Source: Rattus norvegicus
Lineage: Eukaryota > Chordata > Mammalia > Rodentia > Muridae
Assembly (NCBI RefSeq): GCF_036323735.1
Contig: NC_086032.1
Span: forward strand, 45,563,335 to 45,627,334
Direction of reading: 5' to 3'
DNA: 64,000 bases
Below are positions 58,731 through 64,000 of the stretch, piece by piece. Within the stretch, counting starts at the first letter, position 1. Each line of letters starts with the position of its first letter. The position numbers were made by a program, and so were the translations under genes. The notes beneath the pieces were generated by a model. That model did no database searches and was not told the DNA's origin. It saw only the letters and a program-made list of their open reading frames with translations.

Positions 58731-59077
58731 TTCCTTATCTTTTTTGATGACTTTTAGTTGAAAATTGATTTTATTTGATATTAGAATGGCTACTCCAGCT
58801 TGCTTCTTCTGACCATTTGCTTGGAAAGTTGTTTTCCAGCCTTTCACTCTGAGGTAGTGTCTGTCTTTGTCTCTGAGGTGTGTTTCCTATAGGCAGCAGA
58901 ATGCAGGGTCCTCGTTGCATATCCAGTTTGTTAATCTATGTCTTTTTATTGGGGAGTTGAGGCCATTGATGTTGAGAGATATTAAGGAATAGTGGTTATT
59001 GCTTCCCGTTATATTCATATTTGGATGTGAGGTTATGTTTGTGTGCTTTTCTTCTCTTTGTTTTGTTGCCAAGACGA

Positions 59078-60149
59078 TTAGTTTTTTGCTTCTTCTAGGG
59101 TATAGCTTGCCTCCTTATTTTGGGCTTTACCATTTATTATCCTTTGGAGTGCTGGATTTGTAGAAAGATATTGTGTAAATTTGGTTTTGTCATGGAATAT
59201 CTTGGTTTCTCCATCTATGTTAATTGAGAGTTTTGCAGGATACAGTAACCTGGGCTGGCATTTGTGTTCTCATAGGGTCTGTATGACATCAGTCCAGGAT
59301 CTTCTGGCCTTCATAGTTTCTGGCGAGAATTCTGGTGTGATTCTGATAGGTCTGCCTTTATATGTTACTTGACTTTTTCCCTTACTGCTTTTAATATTCT
59401 TTCTTTATTTGTGCGTTTGGTGTTTTGACTATTATGTGACGGGAGGTGTTTCTTTTCTGGTCCAATCTATTTGGAGTTCTGTAGGCTTCTTGTATGCCTA
59501 TGGGTATCTCTTTTTTTAGGTTAGGGAAGTTTTCTTCTATGATTTTGTTGAAGATATTTACTGTTCCTTTGAGCTGGGAGTCTTCACTCTCTTCTATACC
59601 TATTATCCTTAGGTTTGATGTTCTCATTGAGTCCTGGATTTCCTGTATGTTTTGGACCAGAAGCTTTTTCCGCTTTACATTATCTTTGACAGTTGAGTCA
59701 ATGATTTCTATGGAATCTTCTGCTCCTGAGATTCTCTCTTCCATCTCTTGAATTCTGTTGGTGAGGCTTGTATCTACAGCTCCTTGTCTCTTCCTTTGGT
59801 TTTCTATATCCAGGGTTGTTTCCATGTGTTCTTTCTTGATTGCTTCTATTTCCATTTTTAATTCCTTCAACTGTTTGATTGTGTTTTCCTGGAATTCTTT
59901 CAGGGATTTTTGCGATTCCTCTCTGTAGGCTTCTACTTGTTTATTAATGTTTTCCTGTGTTTCCCTAAGTGTGTTCATGTCTTTCTTGAAGTCCTCCAGC
60001 ATCATGATCAAATATGATTTTGAAATTAGATCTTGCTTTTGTGGTGTGTTTGGATATTCCATGTTTGTTTTGGTGGGAGAATTGGGCTCCGATGATGGCA
60101 CGTAGTCTTGGTTTCTGTTGCTTGGGTTCCTGCGCTTGCCTCTCGCCAT
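59078..60149 (-). pseudogene. L1 ORF1 (RNA-binding chaperone), broken
   Basis: Starts at ATG 60149-60147 (MARGKRRNPS) and would end at TAA 59080-59078, about 357 codons, normal for rodent L1 ORF1. The first 252 codons are open: a charged N-terminus, a long coiled coil (about residues 45-155, heptads such as LEDFKKDMNTL and IKQLKELKMEIEAI) that makes the trimer, and an RRM-type region (SNLRIIGIEE, residues 180-215). Then a single-base loss near 59408 ends the frame at 59391. A second base is missing near 59371 relative to the copy at 27.9 kb, and a TGA lies at 59272-59270. The C-terminal RNA-binding domain (RLLYPAKLS region) is therefore cut off. Confidence 0.94.
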
Positions 60150-60329
60150 CAGATCATCTCTAGTGTTACTTTGTTCTGCTATTTCTGACAGTGGCTAGAC
60201 TGTCCTATAAGCCTGTGTGTCAGGAGTGCTGTAGACCTGTTTTCCTCTCTTTCAGTCAGTTATGGGGACAGAGTGTTCTGCTTTCGGGTGTGTAGTTTTT
60301 CCTCTCTACAGGTCTTCAGCTGTTTCTGT
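60150..60329 (-). other. non-repeated L1 leader between promoter units and ORF1
   Basis: About 180 bp that do not match the 606-bp unit, lying directly upstream of the ORF1 ATG. It is AT-richer than the units. Confidence 0.8.
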
Positions 60330-62023
60330 GGGCCTGTGTCTTGTGTTCACCAGGCAGCTTTCTTGCAGCAGACAAGTTGGTCTTACCTGTGGTCCCGAGG
60401 CTCAAGTTTGCTCGCGGGGTGCTGCCCAAGGGCTCTCTGTGGCGGCAGCAGCCAGGAAGACCTGTGCCGCCCCTTCCGGGAGCTTCAGTGCACCAGGGTT
60501 CCAGATGGCCTTTGGTGTTTTCCTCTGGCGTCCGAGATGTATGTACAGAGAGCAGTCTCCTCTGGTTTCCCAGGCTTGTCTGCCTCTCTGAAGGTTCAGC
60601 TCTCCCTTCCACGGGATTTGGGTGCAGAGAACTGTTTATCAGGTCTGTTTCCCTCAGGTTCCTGTGGTGTCTCAGGCAGGGGTCCTGCTGCTCCTGGGCC
60701 CTCCCCCACGGGAGCCTAGAGGCCTTATACAGTTTCCTCTTGGGCCAGGGATGTGGGCAGGTGTGGGCAGTGTTGGTGGTCTCTTCCGCTCTGCAGCCTC
60801 AGGAGTGCCCACGTGATCAGGCGGTGAGGTCTCTTTCCCACAGGGTCTGGGAGCAGAGAGCTGCTGCGGGCCGGGATCTGCGGGCATGGGACCTCCGGCA
60901 AACACAGGACGTGCCCGGTCCTAGATGAACTCTGCCTCTGTGTGTCCCGATCTCACCAGGCAGCTCTCTTGCAGCAGACAAGTTGGTCTTACCTGTGGTC
61001 CCGAGGCTCAAGTTTGCTCGCGGGGTGCTGCCCAAGGGCTCTCTGTGGTGGCAGCAACCAGGAAGACCTGTGCCGCCCCTTCCGGGAGCTTCAGTGCACA
61101 AGGGTTCCAGATGGCCTTTGGTGTTTTCCTCTGGCGTCCGAGATGTATGTACAGAGAGCAGTCTCTTCTGGTTTCCCAGGCTGGTCTGCCTCTCTGAAGG
61201 TTCAGTTCTCCCTCCCACGGGATTTGGGTGCAGAGAACTGTTTATCCGGTCTGTTTCCCTCAGGTTCCTGTGGTGTCTCAGGCAGGGTTCCTGCCGCTCC
61301 TGGGCCCTCCCCCACAGGAGCCCAGAGGCCTTATACAGTTTCCTCTTGGGCCAGGGATGTGGGCAGGTGTGGGCAGTGTTGGTGGTCTCTTCCGCTCTGC
61401 AGCCTCAGGAGTGCCCACCTGACCAGGTGGTTGGGTCTGTTTCCCACAGGGTCTGGGAGCAGAGAGCTGCTGCGGGCCGGGATCCGCGGGCGTGGGACCT
61501 ACGGCAAACACAGGACGTGCCCGGTCCTAGATGAACTCTGCCTCTGTGTGTCCCGATCTCACCAGGCAGCTCTCTTGCAGCAGACAAGTTGGTCTTACCT
61601 GTGATCCCGAGGCTCAAGTTTGCTCGCGGGGTGCTGCCCAAGGGCTCTCTGCGGCGGCAGCAACCAGGAAGACCTGTGCCGCCCCTTCCGGGAGCTTCAG
61701 TGCACCAGGGTTCCAGATGGCCTTTGGTGTTTTCCTCTGGCGTCCGAGATGTATGTACAGAGAGCAGTCTCTTCTGGTTTCCCAGGCTTGTCTGCCTCTC
61801 TGAAGGTTCAGCTCTCCCTCCCACGGGATTTGGGTGCAGAGAACTGTTTATCAGGTCTGTTTCCCTCAGGTTCCTGTGGTGTCTCAGGCAGGGGTCCTGC
61901 CGCTCCTGGGCCCTCCCCCACGGGAGCCCAGAGGCCTTATACAGTTTCCTCTTGGGCCAGGGATGTGGGCAGGTGTGGGCAGTGTTGGTGGTCTCTTCCG
62001 CTCTGCAGCCTCAGGAGTGCCCC
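60330..62023 (-). promoter_or_regulatory. tandem 606-bp L1 5' UTR promoter units (about 2.8 copies)
   Basis: GCAGCAGACAAGTTGG recurs at 60365, 60971 and 61577, an exact 606-bp period each time. Units in sense order: 62023-61418, 61417-60812 and a partial unit 60811 to about 60330. They differ by only scattered substitutions, mostly at CpG-type positions (for example GTGGCGGC, GTGGTGGC and GCGGCGGC). The block is GC- and CpG-rich, in sharp contrast with the AT-rich surroundings, as expected of the rat L1 left end, which is known to act as a promoter. Confidence 0.93.
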
Positions 62024-62040
62024 ATATCTTTCTAATATTT
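62024..62040. repeat. target-site duplication, right copy
   Basis: Identical to 54348-54364. Confidence 0.95.
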
Positions 62041-64000
62041 ATCATACTGTAATAGTAACGAGTAAATACAAATTGTAAGTTAATGCATGAATGAATAGAT
62101 GCCATGAAGTGACATGTCTGTTGCTTTTCTTAACTGACTCTAAGAAAGAATTGTCTCAGTAAATACTCTTTTAATGCCATATAACTATAAACAATCTTTG
62201 TTTTGCTCTCTGAAGAGTGTCTGGAGTAGTTTGATATAGACAAATAAATTGCGAACACAGAAGTGTATTCATATTCAAATGATGAATAATAACTCCATTG
62301 GGGAAGATCAAAACAATGTGAATCTTTACAGTCTCCCTTTATTCAGGAACTTAAACTTCCATTTCCAAAGGAGAGAGAAAATGGACAGCATAGAAATTCT
62401 AGGGTAAAAGTTAATGGTTTCTGCGGAACTCTGTGGGCTAAGAGAAAATGCAATGACTTGATACCACCTCTGACCCAGAGAGCAATGATAGGAGAATAAT
62501 TAAAGGACCAAAATATAGAGCAAGGGAGGGTGACAGAAGTCTATGAGTGACAGCAGACTTCAGTCTCTTCCTTCATGTTGATTTTATTTGTGAAATTCCT
62601 AGGAGGGATCAGTAGTAACTGCTACTGCTGTAGAGGCTTCAGTAGGATGGTAGGCAAGTAAGATAACTTCGAAGAATGTCCCCTACCTCCTCCAGCACTG
62701 GAGGTTGAGCATGGAAACCATGTAATAAGAGAGGCAAGGCATAACTAAAAGCCTGTCTTGAATATCCATTTCGAACCCTTCAGAATTGAAGCAATCCTAG
62801 GAGAGAGAAGGGAAGCTTTTGAGACTCTGAAAGTAAACTAGTTTACTGGTTCATCTGAGAGAGCTGAAGCTTAACACTGGCACAAGGCACTTTCCAAGAT
62901 TATTGAAGCTATTAGCACCTGCTGGAGGAGAAGACTCTCTTATCAGCCCAGCTGCATGAAGGATAGACTGATGTGTTGAGGTGTTTGCAATTGTGCAGTT
63001 TCAAGATTACACCTATCAACACTTCACAGCTAGGACTAACTTTCCCCTCTCTGTATTGTGCTTAATAAACTCTTACTGAGGCTCTTGGTTATGAAATATT
63101 GGTACCTTTTTATCAGAAAGCACAAGGTCCACTTGATCACAGCTTTCCCATAGCTGTGTGTCTGTCCCTTTCTCATTCCCTCATATTCCCCGGAAAGACT
63201 ATGGTGAAAAACAATGAATCTCTTCACTTCGAGTTTTCCTCTTCCTGTAGGGAACCCCTTGCTTCATTGAGTTGGACTTCTATAGAGTTGTTAGTTTGGT
63301 CTGTTTTATAACTGGGATGAGTAGATATGTTTGTTCTTCTCTTCTTGTGAAAAAAAGTCACACCATGGACTACTACAGGAGAATGGGGATATAATTAAAA
63401 TCACATTGTATATTTCCATAAATGAATCTACACAATTATTCTGAAATTATATATTTCACTTCATTAAGTTTCATATTTATTAATTAAGTTCTATATAGGG
63501 CTGGACACAATTTTACCCATTATATGATGATTAATTGTACCCTTGAGTCTGATTTTAATGTTGTTTCACATTTTCAGAAAGTTAAATTTTCTAATTTATT
63601 ACATGCTTGATTACTTCCATGAAAATGAGAGTTATTCATTCCATTAATGTAGATAATTTCATGATTTTGAGATACCTTCCAAGAAATTAAGATAGTATAA
63701 GGAACAGATCAAATATAAAATTGTGTTTTCATATATCTCACATCATTATTGCTTGTAATTTTACTCAAAGATGATATATTCTGTTTTCTTAAATTTCTAA
63801 TGTAGGTGACATGAAATAATTAGTTAAAGAAATTGAGGACTGCTAGCAACAACTTAGCATTCTGTTTATACATCTCATTAACATCCTTAATACCCTCCTC
63901 CATTTACATCATAATATGAATTTTATCTCCTTTGTATGCAAAATGTATGAAACATTTTTATAATACACACAACACACACATATACATATATAATATAACT
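62041..64000. other. unassigned AT-rich DNA
   Basis: No gene or clear repeat. A 'TTGTGCTTAATAAACTCTTAC' stretch (63056-63076) looks like a poly(A)-signal region of an LTR or processed transcript, but no boundaries could be found. The end (63960-64000) is CA/TA-rich. Confidence 0.4.

Larger units (their letters stand above)
55088..59018 (-). pseudogene. L1 ORF2 (endonuclease-reverse transcriptase), broken
   Basis: Starts at ATG 59018-59016 (MNITGSNNHYSLISLNINGL) and ends at TAG 55090-55088 (MHSLISGY), about 1,270 codons without the ID insert, the usual L1 ORF2 length. Domains in order: AP-like endonuclease (SLISLNINGL; VGDFNTPLSS; LSDHHGL), reverse transcriptase with an intact FADD at 56812-56801, and a Cys-rich C-terminus (CWRGC...HCWWDC, 55524-55471). 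Breaks seen: an in-frame TAG at 58889-58887 just before the endonuclease Glu motif, and short deletions causing frame shifts near 58540, 57546, 56624, 55711 and 55368. An ID SINE adds 111 nt at 58.63-58.74 kb. The protein nicks DNA and copies L1 RNA in cis, and this copy cannot do so. Confidence 0.95.
54365..62023 (-). mobile_element. full-length rat-type L1 retrotransposon
   Basis: A complete element of about 7.66 kb in minus orientation: tandem 606-bp 5' units (62023-60330), a non-repeated leader (60329-60150), ORF1 (60149-59078), a 59-bp spacer, ORF2 (59018-55088), and a 3' UTR with a G-rich tract and AATAAA-like end (55087-54365). A perfect 17-bp TSD flanks it, and cleavage at TATTT/A fits L1 endonuclease. 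Both reading frames are broken, so as written it cannot move autonomously. An ID SINE sits in ORF2. Its 3' 2.4 kb is nearly the same sequence as 28040-30432. Confidence 0.96.

Noticed and set aside
60330..62023. CRISPR-like or satellite array
   Set aside because: The 606-bp units lie directly upstream of L1 ORF1 inside the TSD-bounded element and have no spacers. They are L1 5' UTR promoter units.
63040..63080. Poly(A)-signal region of a host 3' UTR or LTR
   Set aside because: AATAAA alone occurs by chance in AT-rich DNA. No LTR ends, TSD or upstream coding frame could be found.

Overview
This is a stretch of rodent nuclear DNA, almost certainly rat (Rattus). The diagnostic signals are ID SINEs (BC1/tRNA-Ala-derived, very abundant in rat), B1, B3 and B4 SINEs, and rat-type L1 elements with a long CpG-rich 5' UTR. 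Base composition is AT-rich, microsatellites are frequent, and there is no operon-like gene packing. I found no host protein-coding gene, tRNA, rRNA or structured ncRNA gene. Nearly every long open frame lies in L1 coding sequence, in the antisense of L1, or in simple repeats. The window reads as a gene desert or the inside of a very large intron, built by layer upon layer of retrotransposition.

Layout. 0-9.4 kb: an L1 3' end, a solo class II-type LTR with a 6-bp target-site duplication (TSD) and internal CA/GA microsatellites, older Lx-type L1 pieces broken by younger insertions, and B1, B3, B4 and ID SINEs. 9.9-13.4 kb: an L1 3' UTR split by a 2.9-kb insertion that looks like an L1-mobilised copy of an LTR-retroelement RNA (R-U5-PBS...PPT-U3-R-short A tail, 16-bp TSD). 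14-25 kb: L1 3' ends, one of them 5'-inverted and carrying a large TATC expansion, plus purine and pyrimidine tracts and much unassigned AT-rich DNA. 25.3-30.4 kb: a nest of four L1 pieces, one of which is 5'-inverted and carries a probable 3' transduction with its own AATAAA and A tail. 30-54 kb: mostly unassigned DNA with ancient L1, two MIRs, two LTRs, Lx-type L1s and an internally deleted ID.

54.4-62.0 kb: a full-length L1 on the minus strand with a perfect 17-bp TSD. It has about 2.8 tandem 606-bp promoter units, a broken ORF1 and a broken ORF2, and a G-rich 3' UTR. An ID element sits in the endonuclease part of ORF2, and its 111-nt net insertion leaves the local frame open. The final 2 kb are unassigned.

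How the parts relate: the L1 copies supply the enzymology (endonuclease plus reverse transcriptase) that explains the TSD-flanked ID elements, the truncated and inverted L1s, and the LTR-element RNA copy. Most L1 copies lie on the minus strand. No complete set of intact L1 proteins is encoded here as the sequence stands.
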